64,000 nucleotides of DNA from Branchiostoma belcheri (taxonomy: Eukaryota; Chordata; Leptocardii; Amphioxiformes; Branchiostomatidae). Location of the stretch: contig NW_017804398.1 in NCBI RefSeq assembly GCF_001625305.1, positions 732,497 to 796,496 of the forward strand, read 5' to 3'. Positions within the stretch are counted from its first letter, which is position 1. Each line of letters opens with the position of its first letter. This document shows positions 35,412 to 48,400 of the stretch, piece after piece. The translations under genes were made by a program, and so were the position numbers. The notes beneath the pieces are model-generated. The model did no database searches and was not told where the DNA came from. It saw nothing but the letters and a program-made list of their open reading frames with translations.

Positions 35412-38400
35412 TCAGAATCTACTCCCATACTCCAGGGCATTATTGGTATGATTGAATGTTTCCCTGTAAACCCCGGGATCTCCCCACAGGCTCACTTGAT
35501 AACTGTTTGACCTGTCTCGGTGCCTCCTTGTATCCTGGGAGGTCTCCCGTGCCTGCTTCTTCACGCGTTGGCGCACGAACGCCATCATCCTCAACTTCTG
35601 CACCTCTGTGTTCACATTTGCGTCCGCGTACGTGTCCATCAGGATGGCCATGAACATGGTCATCAGGAAAAACTGCATGGTAACCTACAAACAATATATA
35701 TAATATATAGTCACACCACATGCAGTGAGTAGTTACTTCTGCAGTGTTTGAAACACAATTAGTTTTTCACCAAAGTTACAGTGATGCTGTCGGCAATACA
35801 ATGTCATGTGGACAATGTCATTGACAAGTATACCTCAACAAATTTGACCTATCATCTGTTAGCTATACTTCAGTTATACAGCACCAAGGACAGTGTCTGT
35901 GTGGTAGTTTTCCAGCACTAAGGACAGGGACAGTAGTGTCTGTGTGGTAGTTTTCCAGCACTAAAGACAGGGACAGTAGTGTCTGTGTGGTAGTTTTCTA
36001 GCACTAAAGACAGGGACAGTAGTGTCTGTGTGGTAGTTTTTCAGAGCCAAGGACAGGGACAGTAGTGTCTGTGTAGTAGTTTTCAAGCACTTAAGGCAGG
36101 GACAGAAGTGCCTGTGTGGTTGTTTTTCAGCACCAAGGACAGGGACAGTAGTGTCTGTGTGGTAGTTTTTCAGCACCAAGGACAGGGACAGTAGTGTCTG
36201 TGTGGTAGTTTTCCAGAACTAAAGACAGGGACAGTAGTGTCTGTGTGGTAGCTTTTTTAGCTCCAAGGACAAGCAGTAATGTCGATGTGGTAGTTTTTCA
36301 GCACCAAGGACAGGGACAGTAGTGTCTGTGTGGTAGTTTTTTTTAGCACCAAGGACAAGCAATAATGTCAGTGTGGTAGTTTTCCAGCACCAAGGGCAGG
36401 GACAAGGACAGTAGTGTCTGTGTGGTAGTTTTTTTTAGCACCAAGGACAGGCAGTAATGTAGATGTGGTAGTTTTTCAGCACCAAGGACAGGGAAAGTAG
36501 TATCATTTATTAACTAAATTACAACCCCTGTCAATTAAACAAATAAGGGCAAATAAGGGCCCACTCATCACCTGAAAAAGGAAGAAGAAGATGGGGCCAT
36601 AGATCCACGACACTTCTGTCAGCTCTGCTGTGTCAAAACTGCCGATGGTCATGAGGCAGATGGAGGCCAGACTGCTGCCGATGCTGCTGTAGGTCTGCAG
36701 GTTAGCCCCAAACAACAGGCTGCCCATCTGAAGAACACACAACAAATGTACATGGCGTCATTCCTTACAGATTTATTTTCATTTATTGACAAAGCTCCAG
36801 TTACTGTAGAGTACCCAGCTGTTGCTGTGCTGTGTACCTACAAAGCTGTTGTGTTATGCCTGAGTGTGGCTATAAGTATAACGATACAGAAACAGGCACA
36901 GTGTACATAACTGATTTAGGTGAGTCAGTTTCTTGAGGAAGGGTGCTTGAAATTATTTTCTTTAAAAAAACAACAACAAACAAATGATAATGAATACCTG
37001 AGTGTACGCCATCAGTATAATAGCCACGACCATCATGAAGCCAGTCAGTGGTTTGAAGGACGTACTGATGGTGCCAAACAGGACCTGCACAACCTGTGGT
37101 TAACATACATGTGCAAATAATAAATCTCATAATAATTATTGTGTTTAACATGTTTGAAATACTGCTGCCAGTGCTGGTAGGAATATTTTTGCTTTCTAAA
37201 TGTGTTATTGAGTTTGAGACATCTCTTGAAACAACCAAACATATGGTAACCACACAACTTTAGGGAATGGAAAATCTAAGATATTCAAGCAATGCAACTC
37301 CAAGACATAAGGCAGCTTGCAGGGAAGTTGGCAAAGTGGAACGAAATGGAAGTCTGATTGCAGCCCGAGGTTGATACAGCGACTACACTGTGCTGCAGAA
37401 CACAGTTAATCATCATTCATCAAAAGAACCATTATGATAGCAATGATTTATTGTCACCTTGTTGAACCTGATGAGCCGAACCAGCTTGAGGGTGACACAG
37501 CAGATCAGGGCAGCAGTCACGTACGTGTACACCTCCACCCAGCCAGCCGCACGCCGGTACACCGAGAACTGGGTGTGGCTGCCGGGTTCACTGACCTGGT
37601 CGATCACCGACTGGGTCTGGAAGTACACGGCCAGGGTGGAGAAGCCGGCCAGGATGACGAGAAGCTCCACCCAGTTCCACACATCCTGCAGGTACTCAAA
37701 TGGACTGGCTACCAGCTGCTTTCCTGGGGGGAGGCGGTTGAGACAGCTGTTTAGCAAAGTGTAGTTCTCAATTGAATGAATAAAAAAAATTAGAAATAAC
37801 CGAGGCTCTCATCTACAAATGTATCTCCCAGTCTAATTATTTGATGATTGGGGCACCCAAGAAGACCTGACAGTCCAGTTTTCTCCACCTAAGTGTCATG
37901 CTGCTCCATTCTCTGATATCGTCTCCCACTTTTTCCATTGCCTACTCTTTCTTAATCTCTTGACTCTTTGTATGACAATTTCTGCTAGTCCCAATGACTG
38001 GGACACGTGGTCACATTCCTAACAAATTTTTTATAGCGCATCTTGGTATTGGTTATTATTCAGTATCCTTTAACAAATAAGGTAAATTCAGTTATTTTTG
38101 TGTACAATACATACCTTCTCTGTACACAAAGATGAAGAGGAACAGCACCATGACACCCTTCAGGGCTATCAAGAGGATTTGGGAGGTCTGGAAGAGGCGA
38201 AGTGTGGAGATCGAGGCTGAGGGGAAGGCGTTTCCGTAGTAGGTAAACTCCACCAGGAACGTCACCACGGAGAAAAGGTTGGCATCGGGGTTGTACAGGG
38301 TCGTTTCCACCTGAACAGAGTTAAAGAAACCATTAACATGTACAGATATATCAGATTGTATACTTTTGAAATAATCCTCATTAGAGTTCCACTTGTCTTG

Positions 38401-40075
38401 CTTTGTCTTTCTTGATGCCTGATAACACACCTATTCCTGGTGCTGAACACACTTCAGATAATACATACATGTACAGTACCTGTCCCTGGTGCTGAACACC
38501 ATCCACACACAGACATGTTTGATGTTAAAACATTAGAAAAACTTGCAGACATGTGGTATAACAATGATGTTACTTACCATAACAGCCCGAGTGTTCTGAT
38601 CCAGCCAGCCCCCATCCTGCAGGAGCTGTTCCTGTGTTAGGTTAGAGAAGCGGACAGATGGATCCAAACTTGTGCTGTAGCCCCCTCCAGTGTAGGTTCC
38701 ATGCTCACCAAATGTTGGAAACCCTAAATAAATATAACACAGTAAACATTAGCAATGTAGGCAAGTAAAAAATTATGCTTCTTCCTGTTTTTGCTGCTGA
38801 AGTGATGTTTTAAAACACTGATGCATATTTTGACTTTTGGGCAAATCATCTCAATTCCTTCATAGATTTGATTCTCAAAAGGATCTTACGAAATACTAAT
38901 ATGTAGTTAATCCTTTTACTAATGAAGACTACAATATACTAATCAGAAATATATTTTAACTAGTACTAGTTCCATACAGTAGTTTCCTCCGATCAACGAC
39001 CTTTTACTGCACTTTCCCGACTCACCATCAGTGAGAGATGCGAAGGTGTACACCCATGGCTTGAGCATCTCCCATCTGGTGTCAGTTGAAATGCTGCTGT
39101 TTTGCCAGCCAGTGCTGTAATTGGCTGCGTCCATGTCTGTCAGGGAGAAGCTCAGGACACAACGTGTGCCGTATGTTTGCATTCGCTCAGGCACATTACA
39201 GGGCAATCCTGGAGATAAAGGGGAATATAACTTTTTGATAGGCATTCATACATTGGATTGTTAAGAGCATACAGTCATGTAGTTTTCAAAGTCTCATACA
39301 ATGTGCATTGTATTGTACAAAATGAATACAGATCTGTCAATATATTGGCATTACATGTACTATAAGTAGTGCATAAATTTGTAAATGACTCAAAATACTA
39401 TCATGTCACCGTGGTGTAAATTGACTAGATTAAAACACTGTTACTAAGTGCAATCAAGAAAGAAAGACTAACAGCAAATCATTTTTATGCAATAGAATGA
39501 ACACTTGAACAACTTCACAACGACTTACTAGGAAGGAAAATTCCACAAGCGAAAGAAAATATTTCTTACCAGGCTCCAGTCTGACCTGGCGCATGGCAGC
39601 TGTCCCCACTAACCAGGACTTCCCGTTCCCCATAATGACCCGTGCAGGGTTCACCATGCCGTTGTACCAGGAGTCCTGATACAAGGTTGGGAGGAGTCCA
39701 GCCTGCAGCCATGTCCAGAATGACTCCACATCTGCAACCTAGACATAAAGATATGATGCTTGGTATCATGCATATTTATGTGTCCTTGTTATAAGTATTT
39801 TATCAAACAGCACATGAAACCCACCATCTCTTGACTATGAGAGAACCATTTCTATAGTAATTATTGACATGTAGTCTTGTCCTTAGTGCTGAAATGATAT
39901 CCACTGAGTAAAATGCATGTAGGATGTTGATTGTTCTTACCTCCTCGAATGTGAGTTCCTCTGTCTCGTGAAGAAGTGAGTTTCTGACTGACTCGTTCAT
40001 GTGAAAAGCCATGGGATCTTTTTCATTGTAGGCAATCATCGTCACCACCAACACGAAGATCACAAACAACCATAC
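35412..40075 (-). CDS. Gene B exons 36-44: polycystin cation channel domain
   Basis: The exons are 39941-40075, 39570-39738, 39026-39208, 38578-38723, 38115-38310, 37458-37723, 36998-37093, 36572-36727 and 35412-35684. They cover S1, the TOP domain (ESFWTWLQAGLLPTLY), S2-S4, S5 (FKPLTGFMMVVAIILMAYTQ), pore and S6. The pore signature is IGS (about 2171-2173) as in gene A. The tail after S6 is short, basic, and diverged from gene A. Exon 38578-38723 has seven more residues than gene A. Confidence 0.9.
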
Positions 40076-43000
40076 CTATAACACAACATACATTTCAGGC
40101 ATTAAATAATACATAATGTGTGTAGCCCAAAGTGGAGCATGCTTATTTTTCTACTTATTCTACATGTAAGTGAGCACCAAGCAAAAAACAGAAGAGAACC
40201 TCAATAATTGCACTGCGCCTTTTCTTATCCTCCAGTTTCTTCAGCCTTGCCTCTGAGAGCTCTGCTTTTCCAGGGGGCAGTGTCACCACTGGCATCTGTG
40301 GGGAGGACACAAAATACTTCAATACAAAAATTGAGAGAACACCCACACAGTTGGGAAATCAATTCAACAACTTTTTTCTCTCATCACTAGGAAAAGCTAC
40401 TAGAAGTTATGTTTGAGAACGCATCCTTGATGCTGAAGATATGCTCCTACCCTGTCTCTTTTGGTAGGGAGGTACTCTTCAGTCTTGTGCAGAGGAGAAG
40501 GTGCAGGGTCTTCCTCTGTGACTGGTGACTGCAACACAACAAATGGAGACACATGTAAGACACATGCATCATAGACACAACACTAACTTTTACAGGCCTG
40601 GTCACACCTGCCCTTGGTGCTGAACACTATCCACACACAAACAGGTTGTGAACATATACACAAACATATTCAACTTATCTTTGGTGTTGAACACCATCCA
40701 CAAAAAAACACCTGTCCTTGGTGCTGAACACCATTCAAACACAGCCAAAAATGTATATCATATATTAACAATTTTTATGTGTGCATTTGACAGATCTCTA
40801 GTGCAGCATTATACCAGGAGATTTTGTATTGGAGATCTCTTTTGATGCATTTTTCAGAATGGCAGATGTTTGTGACCTGGTAGAATCATGTATTATGTTA
40901 TATCTTGCATCAAAATCATCACCTTGATGAAGAGAGCAAAGACCACTGCCACAACGACTAGTTTGACCGGTTGAATCACAATGATGTCTGACAGGAAGGA
41001 TGTGACAAAGGCGATGCACCAGGCTTCTGCCTTTGGCCTCCCAAATGACAGTGTGTACAGCACGGTGAAGAAGGCTGCAACAAAACTAGCCGACCACACC
41101 AGCAGCCAGCCTGTTGTGACAGACAGTACCGTGTGTTACACATTCATTCTCTTGCTGTTAGGGACTAATTGGTCAATACAACTAATTCAAACTATTCTCA
41201 GAACTACCAATAGGAGCTCTGGATTCTTCACTGATAGATTACGGTCCAAATTACAGAGGTTCAGGATTTTCTTTCATTATGAAAACCAGCCATTGGCACC
41301 TACAACATTTTTGATCAATTGCTTATGTCACGTATCAGTAAAATCTCGTGTGAATAAGGTCACGTGTTTGTAAACCGTAATTCTCGCGAGATCACGTTGT
41401 GAAGTGATTGGTCATTAATTATCCTGATGAAGGCGACAGTGGTCGCTGAAAATTTGATCCCTGTACAATTGTGTGTTGGAATAAAGTTCAACCTTTTACT
41501 ATGATTACTACCAACACAGATGAACTTTCATGATAACACTATGAGTTCTTGGTCTGACAATAATTTTGGCCAAGATTATACTAGCCAGGTACAATGTGTC
41601 AGGAGACTCACCAGTGCATATAGCCCACCACCGCACACCTCCTTCCTCTTCCTTATGTTGTTCTTTCTGGGAATCACGACTTTTAAAACTTTTATTATCT
41701 TCATACTTCTTGGATGTTTTCTCTTTAGATTTCTTGGATGGGCTTTTGTTGGCTAGCAATGATCTGTGTAAAAACATGTGCAGAGGTCAACAACTTCATG
41801 ATTCTAATAAATTAATAACTGACAGAAGCAGACACCAATAAGTGCAAACATAGGCCAGGTGCTAATCTGATTTAGTCTGAACAGTTTTGATTGTATCTGA
41901 GAAACATTCCTTGATGCTGATATCAGATTCCATCTGATTAAGTCTAATACATAGTCTAATATATTCTCTATAATGAAAATGATCATGATTGAGTAGCTCA
42001 CTTTGAGTTCAAATTAAATGTCCTCTCTAGTCCTAAGGAATACATCAAGATGGGTTCTTGTGCAGAAGCCTGGGTAGATGGTGATGTGGAGAAGAATGTT
42101 TTCTGGTTGTTGAATGTTTTCTTCTTGTCCACAGGCTCAGCTGCTGCTAGCATCCAGGACTGGTGCTTCTCAGACATTGTTGCACCTTCTTCTGCAGCAG
42201 CTGATGGTATAACAGTATTTCTTTTATAGATAATCTTTAGTGTCAACCTATTTGTACCGTATGTTAAATGTAGCTTGACTGTGTCTATTCAGAAAATCAT
42301 CTAACTCCTTGAAATTTTTTTGGCTTGTGAATGTATTGGAACTGTGGAGGGGGTTGTATGTGTGATTGTACCGACCACTTAGTCCAACCCAGCAAGTGCT
42401 TGATCAACTTCACGCTTCATGCTCCCTGTCAGCCAACTGTACATGTAACCAAATATCCCGTACTCTCTCTACGTCTGTTTCAAATAAACTTACATGCAAT
42501 CCACAATCATCAAGATCATGAAACTTGTACGTACAAGTACTACAATGATTGTTCTTCCTCTTCTTGGATGGTTTCCTACGGGAGTGCCTAAAGAAGAAGA
42601 CAATGAGGATGTTGACAGGCATGATGATGGCAGCACTCTGCAAACTGATCATCAGCTGTAGGACAGACAGACAGGTACAAATGCTTAATCCTGGCAACAG
42701 GTACAAGATGAATTTCAAACAATAAGCACATTTGCCATGATACAAATAATGTCACAAGGAAACTGAAATCAATTGTTTAGAACTTGCATACAAATCTCAA
42801 GTTTCTTGACTCAAGGTTTCATTATATCAAGAAATTCTGAATAAGATAACTGAGAAAGGCTTTCAAGTTGAAGATGGCTTTTTTAATCATTGTTGTCATA
42901 TTTCTTTAAATGAAAATTTGTCTATGAACTTGACCAGGACCAGTTATACAGTTACAGTATTACTGTCATACTTTAGGGAGATCAATTGGTGGATTCATTT

Positions 43001-45421
43001 CAATCCCTGCAATCTGGATCTTGTCTGGAGGGTCGAAGTTGTCTCCTTGTCCGAAGAACATGATGTTGGTGACCATGGTGCTGTACAGGAGCGTCAGGCA
43101 GCAGGACAGGCGCTGGACACGGGTGAACGGACTCCGGGCAGGACGGCCTTTCACTGAGAACCACAGGTGGCTGTCGTTTACGTCTCTAAACATAGTGGTT
43201 ACCATAGAATACTTAAATTCATATATTTTTGCAGGGATTTCTCAGTGTATAAGTTTGCAGTTGAAATAATTCCAGAAGAGTATACAGTAGGGCATGTACT
43301 GCATGAAAGATGGTAACATAAAGGTTTGAAAAGGGAATAGTAAAATGAGCAGGACTATGTATATGGCATTATACAATGTCATGTAGGTGCAATATACAAT
43401 GTAGGGACATGCAGTGGACAACACTTTCAAGTTTGGTTGGATCAGGAGCTCAGCCTGAAAAACTAAGTTAAGTGCTGCAGTATAGGTACAACAATGTACA
43501 TGTTGCCTTTACCTCGATGTCTTGGACCGGAAAAGATTCACAAATTCTGTCATCTCCTCAGGGCTGGCTACAGGGATGAGACGTTCAATCTTCCCATCAC
43601 CCTCTCCAACAGCAAACCAGCTGGGAAAATCAAGTTTAGATTTTTAGAAAAACTTAGTAATACTGGAACCTTGTTAATAACCTTGACAGTTAACATATTA
43701 TTTAATGCACGTATTTCTGTAGCAATGTTTTGAAAACCACAAGTAGACATATCATTTACATTTTGTAACTACTAGTACTGGGGAGGATAAATTACCTGTT
43801 GCACAAGAAGTAGACAATCCTGTTTGTACCCTTCTCCTGAACCACAATCTGACTCAGGTACCTGCACAGGAATTAAAACAGAATAGTACAAAATGACAAG
43901 GTGGCAGTTCATCACACTTTGGGCTGAATGCTTCTCAGACTTAAGACTTTAAAATCAAATGTCAGATCTTACCATTCCGGGCTGTAGCCCGTGTTGTCAT
44001 GCCAAATATGGACAACATGAATCATCCCGATGATGTTCTGTGACGACACCAGGAAGGAGTCCACGCTGCCCTCTTCAAACAGTGGACGGTTCTCGTCTTG
44101 CAGTGCGATCGGTCCTGTCCGTCCATAGTCTCCAAACAGATTAATCCATACCTACAAATGAGACTAGTGGTACTCAGTTGACTTGATAATAGCTAAACTA
44201 ATGCCCATAGAACAGAGTAAAGCAAAACATTCATTTGGTCAATACAAAGACCTCCTAACCACTGTAAAGAAACAAAGTGGTGTGGCCAGGTGTCACAGTC
44301 AAGTGCAAAAAGTACCATGCAAAGAACAGTCCAGGGAAGAAGAAAGAGCTGTTAGGTAACAGAAAAATGGGTGGATAATATCAGAGAATGGATCAGCATG
44401 ACTCTAACTGACATGTTAATAACGTTGTAGAAAACCAAGAAGGGTGGAGAAAACTGGTTGTCAGATTTTCTGTTGTGCCTCAATGTTAGAGTTAGGGATA
44501 GATGAGATGAGATACTGATGCAAAGTGGGTGTTTAAACAAAAGGAAGAAACAAAATCTGACCGACGCTGTTGTCCCAGCACCACCTTTAAATCCTGTGTA
44601 CAGAGTGACGACATACTGACACCAGGGGTCAGGGTTCAAGGTGTGACCTTGGGGTGGAGCAACACCGACCTTCAGGAAAACCAGAAGACAAAACATCTTA
44701 GATTTTGTCTTTGTCTTAGAAAATAGAATATTTCTCCTTTGATGTCTTAAAATTTCTAATTTTCAAATGCCTTTACAAAACTCTCTTTGCTGTTTACCGT
44801 TTGCAAGATGTCAATTCATGGTTTCCTGATTCAGAATTAATGATACCTTAGTCAGATCCCGCCTGTCTGCCTTTCTGGCCCAAAGGACTGCCAGGAGGTA
44901 CAACAGGAAAATCACCAGGACCAGGATCAATCCAATGGGGTTCTAGGAGATACACGAATGAAAGTAACTTAATAGCACCTTGTACAAGTACACGCAAACA
45001 ATTATTAAAGAACTAGCAAAGATTAAAGAGTCAGATATAGCATGTAAAAGGCTCTACCTGAAGTATGTCCTTGGTAAACACTTCAGCAAAGTTGATGGGA
45101 TTTGGAGCCACCAAACCAGTAAACTTGGTGAGGTGGTCACACCGACAGTGCATGTGGGTGGTGTTGGACAGGGGTCCAGGCTGGAGGGACACGTAAAAAG
45201 AAGTCACTGGTTGTTTTTTTATCGTTAACTCATTGCAGAAGCAAGGTTAAGATTACAATAAATGAAAAAGGTGCTTGTCACTTTACAAAGCTTACATGTA
45301 GTTTTAACTATGCTTTGTAAAGTGACAAGCACATTTTGATGTAGAACAGAAAATGCTTGGAACTGTTAAAACAACAGTTACTACAATGTAGGCATAGAAT
45401 GGCAACTTTTCAAAATGTTCA

Positions 45422-45453
<32 letters not shown>

Positions 45454-48400
45454 ATAGTAGTAGTAGTAGTGGTGGTTGCAGTAGTAGTAGTAAGCCTTTG
45501 TTTAATCTCGATAAACTTGTTCAGTCAAAAATACAACCATCTTTCAAGGTCAAGGGTGAGGTCACCCATGGCAAGTTGGAAACGCTATAGCGAGGTGTAC
45601 TGCTAACTGATGAGGTTGCTTGATAGTCCTTTGCAATCAAAGGGGAAATAGATTGGTTGAAAACAAACCTACCTTGCACCCATCATTATGCCACAGATGG
45701 TCTTCCTCATTGCCCCACTCATCACCAAAGTACACACACATGGTCTCCATCACATTCACAGAGAAGTTTAGGTGTATGTCTGCATCTTCTCCATCCTCAA
45801 ACTGGATTCCTGATAGTAAATGAATATCTCCATTACCTGGTTAGATGTATCTGCCACTTTGAAAAATAGTATGTTTGAGATATCTCTAGTACACCACCCC
45901 CAGGTGTGCACAGTTAAGATGTGCAGGGGTGTATCTTATCTTACTAGCTGGCTGTCATTTCATTGGAGGTCTGTTTAGGTGCATTTTCTTAAAGTGGCAG
46001 ATTTTGTGGATTCACTCATAGCTGTTAGTTCAGCACCAAGGACAAGACCAAGTCGAGGATTATCAGCTGCGTGTAGAGCGCCTCGGATAGTGTATTGACA
46101 ATATGAAAGACAAGGCTGTCTGATCTTGTAATAGTGAAGAATTTTATAAAAAGGTTCCCACAAGCAAGCAGAGAACGAAAGAGGCAGCACATTTCAGAAA
46201 CATAGTAATATTGAGAGACACTGATCTACAAGCTGATGGCATCGGAAAGCTATGCGGAAAGCTATGCAAAACAGGAGCTTCTGGACTGCCGATGTGGTTT
46301 GCGTGGTAGAGAAGAACTGGCACTCGGTATACGTCAAGTGAAGTAATACCTAGGAAGAACAGAGTCTTGTTGACTACATCGTTTTCCGTGATGTCGATGT
46401 CCGGTGGCTCCAAAAGCCAGCTGTAGGGACTGGCTGTCACCGTGTCGTTTCCTGCAGGGATGGTGAACAGGTCTGCCTGGGGAGTCGGCAGGCTCACCGT
46501 CCAGTTGTACGCCTCGGGGGTGGGAGGGGCGTCCTTCCTCAGGAACAGGTTGACAACCGGCGAGGGATCCGTGTAGTTGTGACTAATTTGGATGTGAAGT
46601 GAGCTGCCACTGTACCTCACGTAAAAAGGCACTACCTGTGAAGTAAATTGTATTCATAATATACATATTTCTTGTAGTAACATTTATAAAGACTAACAAT
46701 TTATATGTGATAATATATAGAAGTTCTCCTCCCTGTCCTCTGTTTCATCATGTCTACTTGCACCTTAAAATGTGTGAGAAGCAAGGAAATAAATTAGCAT
46801 AAAGCCTTTAATTCAGACATTACCGTCACATTGCCGACATATGCTGAACCGATGTTCCAGCCCAGCATAATGTCGTCAGTTCTTCTTCTTCTGAAGTTCA
46901 TGTCATCAGTGAAGTTGTCCCGTCGTTTGAAGATCATGTCAATAGGTGTTCCCAGGCCTGTCACGTGGTTGGTAGCTTCAGCCAGCTTGGACGTCAGACC
47001 CACCACGTCACCCATCACCAGCTGGGAGTTGTTGGAGTACTCAAACGGATTGAATCCAGCATGCAAGACCTAACAGAGGTAAATTTGATGTAGTTTAAGC
47101 ACTCAGGTAGAACATTATGATATGTGAATAGTGCTTTCTCCTTGTTGTGATGACAACAAGCACAAAACAACAAGGAGAAAGCACATTGCCCTGATGAAGG
47201 CAGCAAAGCAGATACTGAAATTTCGGCAGAGAAAATATTATGGTTGTACCTAATAAAACTATGGTGATATGATAATTTTATGGCTTGTACTGGAGAAATG
47301 CCTACTCACGCTCACACCAGTCACTTCAGAACCTCCGCTACATCCGTCTGTCATGTCAGCTATACTAGGCACACCGAAGATGATGGGGGTGTTGTCCCCT
47401 GCACGAAATGCACTGGAGGAAAATGTGTTTCATTTTACTTTTACCAGACATGGTTTTAGAAAACATGTTTGGCTAGAATCCATGGAAAAAAAGTCACACA
47501 CATTATACACAAACATCGCAAACATATTGGATACTGTATTTACTGTGAAATACTAATTACATGGTGGAGATCAGCTGTGAGCAAAAATACTACTTCATCA
47601 AGGATGTGTCCAGCTTAGATGGTTACCGGTAATGTTGTGTTTTAAAGAATGGCAATCAAATTGACAGCAAAGGAGACAGAGATTGAAGTCAAGCAGACCT
47701 GTTGGAGGAATCTCCACACGTCTCTCTTTGTATCCGTAGTTCTAGATGTTGTATAGCAATCATAGCTGGCGGCCAGGGTGGACCAGTGATGTCATCAGCA
47801 GTCATCATGTAGTTCAGGTAGATGTCATCCATCACATCAATGGTACGGAATGATGACTTTGCCACATCCTGGTTCTAGAGATTGAAAATAACAATTGTTG
47901 AACCAGACCATGATGGTAACTTGAACCTGATAACGTTAACGTTGAATGTGCGATGTGCTTTATGAAACAGAAACAGCAGGAACATTGCTCAGTGAGTTGA
48001 TTATACTGATGCTTACTGCCTGAATTTTCTCAGAATACACAAGTCCCTGGCTGTGATCTTCTGCTGCGGCCCGTGCTGCTGCTTTCAACGATCCACCGAT
48101 TGCTTACAGAGATAAAAGACAAAGAATTGACACATACATGTATAACTATATGAAATATATGCATATATATGAAATATACAGGTATTACATTGAGCACAAT
48201 CAGTCATTTTTAAACTGTAGTGCCACCCTGGTAAAAGAATACAGAAATAAATATAAATAAATAAATACATTTTTAAACTGCCTGAGTTCCACTGCATGAA
48301 GATAATTACATGTACTTATATTTTTAACCACAAGCAACTCTAAAGTAGTGCAGGAAAGCATTTGAAACATTCAGAACTCAGCCCTACATTACATGAAACA

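Noticed and set aside
45357-45590. Poly-Ser ORF (and Poly-Val in another frame)
   Set aside because: Reads through the AGT microsatellite in an intron of gene B.
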